DNA of 23,275 nt from Smittium culicis (taxonomy: Eukaryota > Kickxellomycota > Harpellomycetes > Harpellales > Legeriomycetaceae), in the NCBI GenBank assembly GCA_001970855.1, contig LSSN01001042.1, forward strand, positions 1 through 23,275, in the 5' to 3' direction. Below the pieces are notes generated by a model that saw only the letters and a list, made by a program, of their open reading frames with translations, did not search any database and had not been told where the DNA came from. Made by a program: the position numbers and the translations under genes. Of this stretch, positions 9,286 to 20,012 are shown piece by piece (position 1 is the stretch's first letter; each line of letters begins with the position of its first letter).

Positions 9286-11632
9286 ATGTTTTTCAAAAGT
9301 TTGTTACGTTGCTTCTCTCCCAATAAATCACACAGAAACTTGCATAATAAATCAAAAATAAATATAAACAACTCGATAATGTCTAGCTTATCTACTCTCA
9401 ACATTAGTGAAAATTCTTGCAACTATGAAGCTGAGAAATTCATCGATTTTGTCAACTCATCGCCAAGCCCTTTTCATGCTGTAGATAGCGTAAAGAAAAC
9501 CTTGTCCAAAAATGGCTTTAAAGAGCTTAGTGAAAAACATTCTTGGAATGAATGCATTAGACCCAATGGTCGCTACTATTTTTCCAGAAATGGCTCAACC
9601 GTTGTAGCCTTCGCTGTTGGTGGAAATTATGTATGTTTAACTTATTATCTATAGTATATAATATAGTTAATTACAATTCATATCGATTTCTTAATTCTGA
9701 ATTAAATAAACTTGTAGAAACCTGGAAATGGCTTCAACATGATAGGTGCACACACAGACAGCCCTTGCTTAAAGGTAAATACTTTCTACTTGAACTTTTA
9801 TACATATATATAAAATCAAATTTTAATTTATTATAATTTAATTGTTAATAGTTGAAACCTGTATCCATGAAACAAAACAATGGCTACCTTAAAGTCGGAG
9901 TTCAAACCTATGGCGGTGGATTGTGGTATGTATTTTATTCTTACTTCGAAAAACAGTTGTTCATCTTTATTTATGATTGAATTTTTCGTAGGCATACATG
10001 GTTTGATCGCGATCTGAGTGTTGCTGGTGTTGTTATGGTTGAATCCGAAGGTCACTTCACACAAACACTTGTTAGAATTGATGAGTAACACTAATATTAT
10101 ATTGTTATATGCTAAACTTTTTATTTTTTTCTATTTCGTGGGGCTATAATTTTAAATTATATTTTTAAAACTTTAGACCTATCCTGAGAATCCCCAATCT
10201 AGCCATTCACTTAAATCGAAGTGTTGCTGATGGCTTCAAATTCAACAATGAAACTCAACTTTACCCTATGCTTGCAACAGTATCCAAAGCGTAATTTTCC
10301 TTTTCCTTTTTTATTTTAATTCGTTTTTTTATCTTCATCTTTAAACTTAATCGCATGATTTGAAATTTTGATTTTTATTCTCTCTTCAGCCTTAATTATG
10401 GAGCAGAGTCACAAGGAAACAAAGAAGAAATGGAAGTCAATTCTGATACACCCCTAAATCATCATGCTATCCTTTTAAAAAAGATTGCTGATACTCTTAA
10501 AATCAAAGGTACTTTAATACATTTATTATTACTTTCTTTTACAAGATTATCTAATATATTACTTATTTGTAACTATTAGTATCCCAAATCCGTGACTTTG
10601 AGCTTTGCCTTTATGACACTCAACCTTCAGCCATTGGTGGTATTTGTAATGAGTTTATTTTTTCACCCCGACTTGATAATTTGAACAGCTCCTACTGTGC
10701 TATTGAAGCTCTTGTTAGAAGCACTAAGAATTCTGAAGCTTTATCTAGCGATAATAGAATATGGTTGGCCGCATTGTTTGACAACGAAGAAGTTGGCTCT
10801 CGCTCGGCGTATGGTGCTGATTCTAGCTTGCTAGATAACTTTATCAGAAGACTCCAAGTCAACGGATCTTTTGTAATTGCTAATTTATTTATACCATTTC
10901 TACTAACTTTCTTTTTTGACATATTTTTTATCATTTCGATACTTGAATTTTAGGCCTCTTTTGAGGAATCTATTGCAAACAGTTTCTTGATCTCTGCAGA
11001 CATGGCACACGCTATTCATCCAAATTATCCGTAGTTATCTGATATATAATTATTTTTTTTTTATTTTTTTTTTATTTATTTCTACATTTATTTATCTTTT
11101 AATTATTCCCACTTATAGAGAAATGCATGAGGAAAATCATGCACCTGCTATGAACAAAGGAATGGTTATTAAAGTAAACGCAGGTCAAAGATACGCAACT
11201 ACTTCTGCTACCTCCACTATGATTAAAGTTATTGCAGAAAAGCACAACTTAAACATCCAACAATTTGTTTGTAGAAACGATGTTCCATGTGGTTCTACCA
11301 TTGGTCCACTTATAAGCTCAAACTTAGGTGTTAGAACAATTGGTATGCAATACATTATTTATTTTATATCAATCAGACCTAATTCATTAACGTATAAATA
11401 TAATTTATAGATGTAGGAAATCCTATGCTTAGTATGCATAGCATTCGTGAAACTATGGGAACTGACGATGTTTCTTCTGCGATTTCGTTATTCAAGGTAT
11501 AATTTTAAAATTGATAACTCTTTAATGATAATTTAAGTTGATATTTATAATACTCTAAACCTAAATTTTATTTTTATACAGGCTTTTTACACAGAATTCA
11601 CTGAGCTCGATAGCAAGTTCAAAGTCGATTAA
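9286..11632 (+). CDS. APE4: Aspartyl aminopeptidase, M18 family (DNPEP/Ape4-like), 11 exons
   Basis: This is a zinc aminopeptidase that removes N-terminal Asp/Glu from peptides. Exons: 9286-9630, 9718-9774, 9852-9925, 9992-10084, 10177-10290, 10390-10508, 10580-10872, 10954-11030, 11119-11342, 11411-11496 and 11582-11632. Together they encode 510 residues with all ten joins in frame and all introns GT..AG (66-99 nt). Family residues are in place: His127 in GAHTDSP, Asp300 in RLDN, Glu337-Glu338 in DNEEVGS, Asp381 in SADMAHA and His475 in MHSIRE. Their spacing closely follows human DNPEP (His94, Asp264, Glu301/302, Asp346, His440). CGSTIGP is also present. Length is slightly above the usual 475-490 because of a basic 31-residue N-terminal extension; an internal ATG at 9379 would give a canonical 479-residue cytosolic form. 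A polyadenylation-like AATAAA lies at 11776-11781. Confidence 0.95.
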
Positions 11633-13008
11633 TTTTCTTTTTATATACTTGATTTTTATAAACTCGAGAATTTTTTCTTGAAGTTTGGCATTATATACTT
11701 TGAAATAATTATTATTTCTCCTTTTGAATTTAGCCAACCTTTTACTACTGATAATCACTTAAAACCAAAAATAATAATAAATACACTATAAAATCCATTT
11801 TGGCTCATTTTTTGTTTAATATAAGAAATGATATTTTTCAACTGACTATTATATATTTGCAGTAAAAGTTGAATCCTTCAAAATAGATCTCTAATCAATA
11901 TAAGAAATGATTATAACACAACTATTTTAGTTTCAGCTCATGATTGTGTGTTACTTTATTTTTTATAATATGATTAAGCTGACCACGTCTAAAACTACTT
12001 GAAAATTTACTACAGCACTTTATGTATTAGCTCTACACATTAAACTTTTTTAAAACTAAGCCCAATAGCTGTGGGTATTAATTACTTAGGAATGTTGAAA
12101 TATGGCTAACTTTAGCAAAAAAATGATCCGAATTTTTTAAAGCTTTTTTATTGTCGCTTTTAATCGATCAAATTCAATTAGTACAAATTTCCGATAAAAA
12201 GGCTATGCTTCTATGTTTAAAACATCCATTGATTTATTTTACAGATATTTTTGGCATATTTTAAAACAAAAATCAAAAATCGCCTAGTAAACTTCCTATG
12301 AAGCATATGGGATATTCTTAGGAGAAGCGAAACTTTTTTTCTTAGAAATTCTATTTGCTTATTTATATCAGGTAAACGAATTGGCTGATTCAGGAAATTC
12401 ATTCTCTGATCAATCCAAAAATAAATCTAAAAATAAAAGAAAGTATGATGAGTAGGAAAAGCCTAATGGGAAAAGTTCCGCTCCTCGAAAAAATCTCACA
12501 TATATTCGACATATGGCCTTTTTTATTCAATTAAGAGTTATTTAAGTATTCCTATTTTGATAGTGGTAATAAAAATTTTAATTCTCTGGCACTAAAGAAT
12601 ATGATTTTGCTATGCTATTTTTATAGAGGAAATTTACTTTCGTTTTGGAATTTTTTTTTAAATATTGTATTCAGGAGAATGAACAATACACATTGGTACA
12701 ATAGCTTATATCTATTAAAGATAAATTAATAAAGAAATGCGATTTCTTTATTAGTTGACTGGTCTTCTATTTATTATTTTTATCATTCCAGCTTGAATTT
12801 CTAAATGTCTAAAATGTTTTTTTTGAAGCAAATTTAGATATTATTTAAATGTTTCTTTTGAGCCAATTAAAATATTTTTCGATTTATAAATGTTCCTGAT
12901 CGCTAAAAAAAAATTTTATTTTACATAAAGCACTAATGCTTTGGATAAATATGCGATGTCACTTTGCATAAGTTAAGCTATATAAATTATATCCATATAT
13001 AAAGTAAA
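11633..13008. other. Intergenic region between the aminopeptidase and DBP7
   Basis: It holds the 3' flank of the aminopeptidase (AATAAA at 11776-11781), one copy of a diverged repeat at about 12217-12520 (listed separately), and AT-rich sequence leading to DBP7. A TATATAAA word at 12979-12986 lies about 23 bases before the DBP7 start. No other gene is supported. Confidence 0.6.
12217..12520 (-). pseudogene. Diverged repeat copy 1: relic of an unrecognised, formerly coding family
   Basis: On the minus strand an ATG at 12400-12402 opens a 61-codon frame starting MNFLNQPIRLPDINKQIEFL and RKKVSLLLRIS. The copy at about 18405-18640 encodes MNNLTQPITLPNKIKQIEFQ and RKKVALIQRIS. By hand count, 21 of the first 31 residues match without gaps, with many silent codon changes. 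Just upstream (12500-12403) a shifted frame gives EIFSRSGTFPIRLFLLIILS, matching EIISRIGIFPIKFLLLCSIF in copy 2, a likely membrane segment. Similarity fades beyond this region. I do not recognise the family. A membrane anchor followed by a charged stem would suit a type II membrane protein such as a Golgi enzyme, but this is speculation. Confidence 0.5.
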
Positions 13009-15958
13009 ATGTCTGATTTTATACTCAATATCGATACTAGCTCAGACAAAGTTCCTATATTCAGAGATTCTGTGAATAAAACAGGCAATTGGAAACAGAG
13101 GCTCAAAATAAAAAAGCTATTAAAACATAAACATAAGAAAAATCAACAATCAAAATTTTCTGATGCCGAAAAAGGAAATAAAAAATCGATAGCAGCAGAC
13201 GATTCCGAAGCTGAAAATGATAATAATTTAGGTAATCCAACTAAGCGTAAAATAAATGACTCGAAAAACATCCGAAAATATTCTGAGAGTGAATATGAAT
13301 CAGATGAATCTGATAATAATCAAAAAACCAGAGTAGCTCAAAAACATGAAAACATTGATTACAAATCGATGTCGACTTCATTATTTACTAGTATCCAGGC
13401 TGATGATCAAAAAGCTGAAAAAATAGATGAAACAGATAGTATAGAAACTAGGAGTGATAACGTTAATTTTACTAGTAGCAACAGCGTAATAAACTCTGAC
13501 GCTGGATTTCCTGACGTAGGAATACTTCAGTTCTTTGCAAATCATCTAAAAGATAAACTGTCTATTTCAAAACCTACCGAAATCCAAAGACTTGTTTTAT
13601 CTAACTCTTTATCTTTAAAATCAGACGCTAAAAAAAATTCAATTTCATACAGCGATCGCGATAGCTTTATTCGTGCAGAGACTGGGTCTGGTAAAACTCT
13701 ATCCTACTTACTCCCAATCATAAATAGATTGCTTCTTGCTACCCAGGATTGCCAAAAAAATGAATCACTTGGTAATAACTCAAAGCATAGCAAAGACTCT
13801 GATTTTCCATCAAGAAATTTGGGTACAATGGCTATTATTTTGACTCCAACCAGAGAGCTTGCTAAACAGGTTTACGAAACTACTACCAAACTTGTAAACA
13901 TTTCCAGATCTAGTTACAATAATGAAGAAACACAAGAAAATTCTAGTGTGACTACCCAAAATTCAAATATTATTAGATCACATTGGATAGTAACAGGCGT
14001 TGCTATTGGAGGTGACAAAAAACAGTCTGAAAAGGCTAGATTGAGAAAGGGAGTAACTATATTAGCATGCACTCCTGGAAGACTGTTAGACCATTTGAAA
14101 ACTACTACGTCTTTCCGTACATTCAATTTAAAATGGCTAGTTTTGGATGAAGCTGATCAACTGTTAGAGCTTGGGTTTCAAGAAACTCTTAATGAAATAA
14201 TTCAGCTACTTTCCGAGAGATCTTCGCTAAATGGCGAACTCAATGTTAAAAATAACTTTTTATCATCGAGTCATATCCCTAAGAATAGAATCAATATATT
14301 ATGTTCTGCGACTTTAAAAGGAAATGTTAAAAAGCTTGCACAGGATTCATTAAAAAATCCTATCTTCTTTAACAGCCATAAACTTCAATCCAATTCAGAC
14401 TCTAAAGTTGTTGTATTTACTGAAAATATGGACGATGATACTAATGATAATAATATTAACTCTGAGAAAACAATGGATACCAACTTTGATATACCAGATC
14501 AGCTAATGCAAGATTTTATTCTTGTTCCTCCAAAACTCAAGCTCGTTGCTTTAGCATCAATGCTAGACTTTATTACAAGCCAAAAAAAAGACTCTAAAAT
14601 TATAGTATTTTTATCATGCCGAGATAGCGTCAATTTCTATTATGATTTGTTCAGCAACGCATATCTAACTGGCGAACCCTCTCAACAGAGCGAATCTAAC
14701 AACCCACATTCTGAAGGCCAAAATTCCGACATCGATAGCAATATTGGCAGCGATGATGATAGCCATAGCGGCGATGATTCTAGCGACGACTCTGATGACG
14801 ATCAGGATCGTGATGAAAATTCAAAAGATGAAAGTGATACAGATTCTAAAAAAAACGATGAGAAAAATCTTAAATCAGATAAGGCCTACAAAGAATCGTC
14901 AGATAGTGTCAACGCTAACAATAAAACTAAGAAAAAAGATATCGAAAGCTTTAGAGTTTCAAAGTTTTTAAAAAATACTGAAGTTTACAGATTACATGGT
15001 AGCCTCTCTCAGCCAATTAGATCTGCAACCATATCCAAATTCACTTTAGGAAATAAGGCGAATGACGAGCAGCCTGGAAGAGCCAAAGTTCTATTTTGTA
15101 CGGATGTTGCTTCTCGTGGTCTCGACTTACCATTGATCTCTCATATCATACAGTACGACGCACCAACTGATATATCTGGATACGTACACAGAGTTGGAAG
15201 AACGGCTAGACTTGGGCAAATGGGTAAAGCCGTGTTGTTTTTAATGCCACCTGAAACTGAATATTTGAATTTGCTTCTTGAAAAAAAGATTTCTATCCAA
15301 AAGATTAATCTCAGGAACTATGTCAATATGGACTTGTCTGATTCAAAGTTTTTGAGCAGTGTTGCACGTACTTCAAAAATAGGTAAAAGTGTAACTGGTT
15401 CAAATGAGCTTGAAGCTTTGCTGAAGGTATTCTCAGTTATTCACGAGCGCAGGGCTAGTAAGTGGATGGATATGGCGACTGAATTGCAATTAGCTTTCGA
15501 AAAATTTGTTTTGTCCAGCAATGATGTAAAAATTCACCATAATTTTCTAATTTTATTTATCCTACTATAATACTTATGGTCTAAATTTGCTTTAATTTTA
15601 TTAAATATAACTATAGGCTACACAGCTGGCTAAGTCAGGGTTCACATCATCAGTCAGAGCATATGCAACCCATTCACCGTCTCAGAAGCATATCTTCCAC
15701 ATCAAAAATCTGCACTTGGGCCATTATGCAAAGTCTTTTGGGCTACGTGAAGCGCCCAAATCTATCAGCGTTGGAAATAAGATTCATAGTACAAGCAATA
15801 ATAAGCAGTTAAAAAATAGACAAGATTTTAAAAATAACCCCGACGGAAACTTTTCAGGAGCAAACAAAAAGTCTAAAATTAGTGAAATGAGCGAATTTGC
15901 AGTTGGTACCATACACTCCATGGTTGGTCCTCGTACCAAAAAGCACAAGAAAGCCTAG
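13009..15958 (+). CDS. DBP7: DEAD-box ATP-dependent RNA helicase, Dbp7 (DDX31) type, two exons
   Basis: This is a nucleolar RNA helicase needed for early 60S ribosomal subunit assembly. Exons 13009-15525 and 15617-15958 join in frame and encode 952 residues. Visible motifs: Q-motif KPTEIQ (188-193), Walker A AETGSGKT (223-230), PTREL (280-284), TPGR (355-358), DEAD (380-383), SAT (433-435), IIVFLSC (531-537), ASRGLD (701-706) and HRVGRTAR (727-734). The C-terminus in exon 2 ([19 protein letters not shown], then [16 protein letters not shown]) is the Dbp7/DDX31 signature. The N-terminus has a Lys-rich stretch (about 32-44) likely to be a nuclear or nucleolar signal, then a Ser/Asp/Asn-rich linker. 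A low-complexity acidic insert (about 555-645) splits the second RecA domain. This makes it longer than the 742-residue yeast protein. The start has A at -3. Confidence 0.95.
15526..15616 (+). other. Intron of DBP7 (91 nt)
   Basis: Donor GTAAAA at 15526 and acceptor TAG ending at 15616 split the gene between codons in phase 0. Reading through the intron would end the protein at 15570 and lose the conserved C-terminal RAYATH and [14 protein letters not shown] blocks. Splicing restores them in frame, which decides the gene's true end at 15958. Confidence 0.9.
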
Positions 15959-16320
15959 ATTTTTTCTGTTAAATTTTCTTTTTTTTTTTTATATTATCAC
16001 TAATAATCTTTTTTTTTCTTTAGACTAATTGGTATTAAATATATTATTCTTTATATAAAAGCTGATGTCAAGTCGATAGAATCGTTATATTTTTATTATT
16101 ATAAATTGAAAAAAGAAAATGTAGATAATGGTCTAAAAGTTGCTATAAATATATATAAGAGTGGGAATAAGAGAAATTTTAAGCTTAAGGATCGCGAATA
16201 ATTATAAATTGGATATTTTCGATTGTAAGCTGCTTGAGAATAAAGAAATTTTAAAAGATTACAGATTCCATGACTTGAAGTTAATGGATGCGGTGTAATA
16301 TGGAAAATATAAACAAATTA
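15959..16320. other. Convergent intergenic region with T-rich 3' flanks
   Basis: The 362 bp separate the stops of DBP7 (plus) and the GT15 gene (minus). T-rich runs directly after DBP7 (15960-16020) and AT-rich sequence before 16321 fit 3' untranslated or termination regions. No gene is seen. Confidence 0.6.
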
Positions 16321-18027
16321 TTATGGGCCATTAATGTATCTGATAAATCGCTTTTGATCTTTGATGTGACTTAGCTCAGATTTGAAAATCTCAGTATTTT
16401 CAATTAAGTTTTCAAGTTTGTTCGGATCACCAGTGATGGGAACGCGTGGATCAATAAGCGACATATTAGAGTGGAAGCTATTCCATATATCAAGGCAAGA
16501 ATTGCTATCCAAATCAAAATTTTTGAGTTTTATTTTATCGTTAACATCCTTCCTATTGTTAGCATTATTAATATATTCAGGTATTTGGCATTTTATTTCA
16601 TTTTCAATGCTTGAAATGAGCGAGGGCCAGCGAGCAAAGTTATCGTGCCTATAACCGATATCATTAAGAAACAGCAGATCTTTCTTTTCCAACAATATAC
16701 CAGCTGCAAGGGTATGAACAGGTGCATCGCCCCATCGTTCATAATAGAAATTACCTGTTGAGTCTAGGTATTCAAAATAATCGTTGTACTGTTTGGATCG
16801 AAACCAATTAAGCGAACCGATTTCAAAATTGGACCAAAAATGGCACAGGTTGTATTTACCATCAGGAGTTGTGAGCATACTTAACAACTTGTTAGTAGTG
16901 GGTATATTGTTTTTTTTAATATACATTAAAGTGTGATGCCATAAAGAGGGAATAGTCGCTTTTATCTCTTTAAGGAAGATGACAAAGGCATATTTTTTAT
17001 TTTGATCTTTCATCATTTTAAACGGATCAAAAGAAATATCGCAATAAAAATCGACATTTGGTTCAAGGCGCCAATAGAAGTCTAAGTCCTGAAGAAGGGG
17101 ATGCTTATAAAAAAATCCAGAATTAAAACGGCACATTTTTCGGTAGCTCATAGAGGTTGCATAGTTGACTCCTTTAGCTTCAAGCTGTCTATGAGAAATT
17201 TTCGCCTGTTTTATATCTACAAACGAAGGAACTGACCAATGATCCGAAGGTATTAAAGAAAATGTAACATTACTGGGGGTTATTAAGGACACTTTATCCA
17301 TAAAATATTTTGTGAAAGGGCGATCGTTAAGGAAAATGTATGGGTAATGATAGTAATGGTTGTATCTGTCTTCCAATTGACGAATTGAATGTATGATGTC
17401 GATGAGCTCTGAATTTCTAACTAGGACTAAAATGGCAGCCTTTTCTAATTTAATTTTTGGATTTGGCTTAGAGCTTCCTTGATGATGCCAAACCCAAGGG
17501 GCTATTTCGTATTTCCATTTATCTTGGTCGGTAGAAAATTGAGTTTGAGAAACTAAGTTTTTGTACTCAATTAAATTTCTAGGGAACTCAGAGGGCCAGC
17601 CAGAAACTCGCGTGTAGTTTTTTAGATAAGAGTCAAAATCTACCGATAATAACAATGAGTCTTCTATTGATTTTATGTCGATATTAGCTTCTTTCTTTAA
17701 ATAATCCTCTTTATCAATAACTGAATCATATAAAGCAGAATTTTTTCTTTCGTCATATTCAGAGTTTTTGACATCAAGTCGTTGTTCCTCTAAAATTTTT
17801 GAATTTTCATTAGCTGATTTAATTTTTATCGTAACAGCTTCAGTTATTCTTTCAAGTTCAGCTTTTTTTTGGAGGTAGCAATTGTAGTCGAACAAACATG
17901 TTGAAGAGAGGTAATTTATCAATACTATAGAATGAACTATATACTTCTTCACAGAAAATAAAAGAGTATATATAAGAATAACCGTCGAAAGTATGATAAT
18001 TGATGAACTGTGATTTCGAATCTTCAT
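16321..18027 (-). CDS. GT15 alpha-1,2-mannosyltransferase (KTR/KRE2/MNT1 family)
   Basis: This Golgi type II membrane enzyme adds alpha-1,2-mannose from GDP-mannose to O- and N-linked glycans of secreted and cell-wall proteins. It is one intronless frame of 568 residues. A short cytoplasmic tail is followed by a membrane anchor (about 9-26) and a Lys/Glu-rich stem, with the catalytic region from about 196. Family blocks: AAILVLVRNSEL (197-208), YPYIFLNDRPF (228-238), YRKMCRFNSGFFYKHPLL (295-312), FYWRLEPNVDFYCDI (317-331), HFWSNFEIGSLNWFRS, FYYERWGDAPVH and FLNDIGYRHD. Glu402 in NFEI and His461 in GYRH have the same 59-residue spacing as Glu329 (proposed nucleophile) and His388 (Mn ligand) of yeast Kre2. 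It is longer than Kre2 (442 residues), mainly in the stem. The start has A at -3. It converges with DBP7. The exact KTR paralogue cannot be assigned. Confidence 0.95.
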   Translation of the reverse strand: MKIRNHSSSIIILSTVILIYTLLFSVKKYIVHSIVLINYLSSTCLFDYNCYLQKKAELERITEAVTIKIKSANENSKILEEQRLDVKNSEYDERKNSALYDSVIDKEDYLKKEANIDIKSIEDSLLLSVDFDSYLKNYTRVSGWPSEFPRNLIEYKNLVSQTQFSTDQDKWKYEIAPWVWHHQGSSKPNPKIKLEKAAILVLVRNSELIDIIHSIRQLEDRYNHYYHYPYIFLNDRPFTKYFMDKVSLITPSNVTFSLIPSDHWSVPSFVDIKQAKISHRQLEAKGVNYATSMSYRKMCRFNSGFFYKHPLLQDLDFYWRLEPNVDFYCDISFDPFKMMKDQNKKYAFVIFLKEIKATIPSLWHHTLMYIKKNNIPTTNKLLSMLTTPDGKYNLCHFWSNFEIGSLNWFRSKQYNDYFEYLDSTGNFYYERWGDAPVHTLAAGILLEKKDLLFLNDIGYRHDNFARWPSLISSIENEIKCQIPEYINNANNRKDVNDKIKLKNFDLDSNSCLDIWNSFHSNMSLIDPRVPITGDPNKLENLIENTEIFKSELSHIKDQKRFIRYINGP

Positions 18028-18404
18028 GGTATCTTAGTTTGGACGAAATATTTAAAATTTTTAGAGAATATACGATTCTTATAAAGCTAATAAAGACTAC
18101 ATAACATTTCATTGAATAACCAAGAGTAGAATATTCTAATACAATGCGTTGGCGTGAAAAGCTTAAGAAATTAATAGAATTTATTGCTTTTACTTTTATT
18201 AAAAATACTTTGGGTACCCAATAGTATTGTAAAGTGGCTGCATTCTAAAGCATAATAATATTTTTGCCAATGAATAACTAAAATTGAATATATTGCCTAT
18301 GAAAGTAGTAGAAACATTGGTTACTTTTCGTATTTATATTAAATGTAGACGAGGCTAGCGAATCACAACGAATCCAAATCCTACATTAAACCAGTTCTCA
18401 GCCT
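18028..18404. other. 5' flank of the GT15 gene
   Basis: This AT-rich sequence presumably holds the GT15 promoter. An 84-codon minus-strand frame at 17858-18112 overlaps the GT15 start in another frame and has no recognisable content. A 26-codon plus-strand frame from 18144 is too short to support. No other gene is seen. Confidence 0.5.
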
Positions 18405-18640
18405 TCAAACAGTGCTAGTTTGTATTTGGGAAATTCTTTGGATAAGCGCAACTTTTTTTCTTTGAAATTCTATTTGCTTAATTTTATTAGGTAAAGTTAT
18501 TGGTTGTGTTAGATTATTCATTCGACGATAATTTTTATCAAGATTATAAAATAAAAATATGCTGCAAAGTAGTAAAAACTTTATAGGAAAAATTCCGATC
18601 CTTGAAATAATCTCCCATTTTCAATACTTTATTCCCCGCT
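18405..18640 (-). pseudogene. Diverged repeat copy 2: relic of the same unrecognised family
   Basis: On the minus strand one open frame runs from about 18620 to a TGA at 18407-18405. It gives EIISRIGIFPIKFLLLCSIF (probable membrane segment), a short basic linker (KNYRR), then MNNLTQPITLPNKIKQIEFQ and RKKVALIQRIS. Copy 1 at about 12217-12520 matches across the anchor and stem-like part. Here the anchor and the stem are in one frame, whereas in copy 1 they differ by one base, so copy 2 better preserves the original layout. The frame then ends about eight residues after the shared block, so it is truncated. The nearest gene is the GT15 mannosyltransferase on the same strand, about 380 bp downstream. 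No sequence similarity to its N-terminus is evident. Confidence 0.5.
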
Positions 18641-19880
18641 ATAAATAGCTAAAAGCTTTACCCAGTTAGTCGCTTGTAAAAAGCACCACGTTTATCCCAT
18701 TCAATTAACTGTGGGGATAGTTCTTTTACATCAGAAACAAATTAGATTTCATAGAAATAAGATAGCTTTTTTATTTAACATTTTAAAGACGCTAAAGATA
18801 TAATATTCAAAAAAAAAAAAAAGACTGCTGGAAGCCACAAGGCTATGACATGCTGATGCCATATTTTTTTTTGTTTTTTTGTTTTTGAAGTAATTGATAT
18901 TTTTTAAACCTCTATACTTAGTCAGATATTTCAGGTACTTTCTTGGACAATGATATTATCCAGATAAATATTATATTAATATTATTCCAATAAACATCTA
19001 TTGTATTATATATTTAGTACACAATAAAAATACTGATAAAAAACTGCGCTACTGAAAAAAATTATACAAATTGAGCTTCGATTCTTTTATAGTTAAATAT
19101 TTTACTAATTTACCTTGATATTTTGTATTGATGGTATAAAGTAAAAAATAAATATTAGTGATAAAGTTTTTCAGCTAACTTGCCCCGGATGTCACATGAA
19201 TAATATTTATTATGCATCAATAAATAGAATTAAATTATGTTATATTTTCTTTGGAATTAAATAACTAATCGATTATTCCATAAAAGTGACAGTATAATAA
19301 GGTAAGATATTAATTATACTTGATACAAGAATTAAGAATAAAAAATTCAAAAAATAAGCTAGCAAAAGATATGGCGACAATTAAATCGTTCAAAAATTAA
19401 AAAATATTTTTTTAATTTAATTTTATAAATTTAATCGTTCTTAAAACCAATTCCTTGTTATTTTTAGATAAGCTATAGTATATATATTTCGATATAAGGG
19501 TCATTTTGATTGAAAGATCATTTATAACTCAAATAGATCAAAAAATAAGTATATTAAGATAAAGTATGTTTAAATGTAAATTTTCATATATTTTTTCGAT
19601 TCAGTCATTACGATCTTTGAAATTGTATATAATATTTAAACTGGATAAAATAGAATTTTGTAAATTTCATATACCTTCTATCTAGATCCTACTGGGAGAT
19701 ATATTTCAGACCGTAAATTTTAATATCAGCTCATATAAAGTTATAGCTACAATAGGAAATTTAAAACTCCGGTGTTATATCTACTCTAATGCAACTCATC
19801 TATAGCAAATTAGAATTAATTAACTAAATTCACAACATTCTTAGTATTTTAGCAACCTAACTAATTTATGAGTGATATAA
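18641..19880. other. AT-rich intergenic stretch with homopolymer runs
   Basis: It contains a run of about 13 A near 18810-18822 followed by a short GC-richer word (18823-18862) and T runs near 18863-18883. Another GC-richer word lies at 19174-19198. These may be tiny remnants of decayed elements. No open frame or RNA gene is supported. Confidence 0.5.
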
Positions 19881-20012
19881 TTATATTTTTAGGCGGGTTT
19901 CATGATCTAAGGAAGGTCTCTTCCACAAAGTTATGCGGTCTTTAGAAACTTCTGAATTTTCTTGCTGCTTCACAGTAACTTCTGGGTTTTTGTTTGATGA
20001 TTCTAAAGTCAT
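19881..20012 (-). CDS. Short coding-like segment, possible exon or relic, unrecognised
   Basis: A 43-residue minus-strand frame from the ATG at 20010-20012 to the TAA at 19881-19883 reads MTLESSNKNPEVTVKQQENS, then EVSKDRITLWKRPSLDHETR and LKI. Its balanced, charged composition and local GC rise set it apart from the AT-rich flanks. A second patch with the same character lies upstream on the same strand (20261-20341; SITEs such as KYYPINTTEPEHIEGHEKHN). The two could be exons or fragments of one decayed gene, but no convincing splice sites join them. No family is recognised. Confidence 0.25.
   Translation of the reverse strand: MTLESSNKNPEVTVKQQENSEVSKDRITLWKRPSLDHETRLKI

Noticed and set aside
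9831..10091. 86-codon minus-strand frame, and a similar one at 10692-10934
   Set aside because: Both are antisense to conserved exons of the aminopeptidase.
11561..11758. 65-codon minus-strand frame
   Set aside because: It overlaps the last aminopeptidase exon and its 3' flank in antisense and is Lys/Ile-rich.
13914..14126. 70-codon minus-strand frame, and a plus-strand frame at 14744-14971
   Set aside because: Both are shadows of DBP7; the second is the acidic insert read in another frame.
16382..16654. 90-codon plus-strand frame, and the 84-codon minus-strand frame at 17858-18112
   Set aside because: Both overlap the strongly supported GT15 gene in other frames.
18144..18224. 26-codon plus-strand frame starting MRWREKLKKLIEF
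   Set aside because: The start looks amphipathic and slightly GC-richer, but it is too short and isolated to support as a gene.
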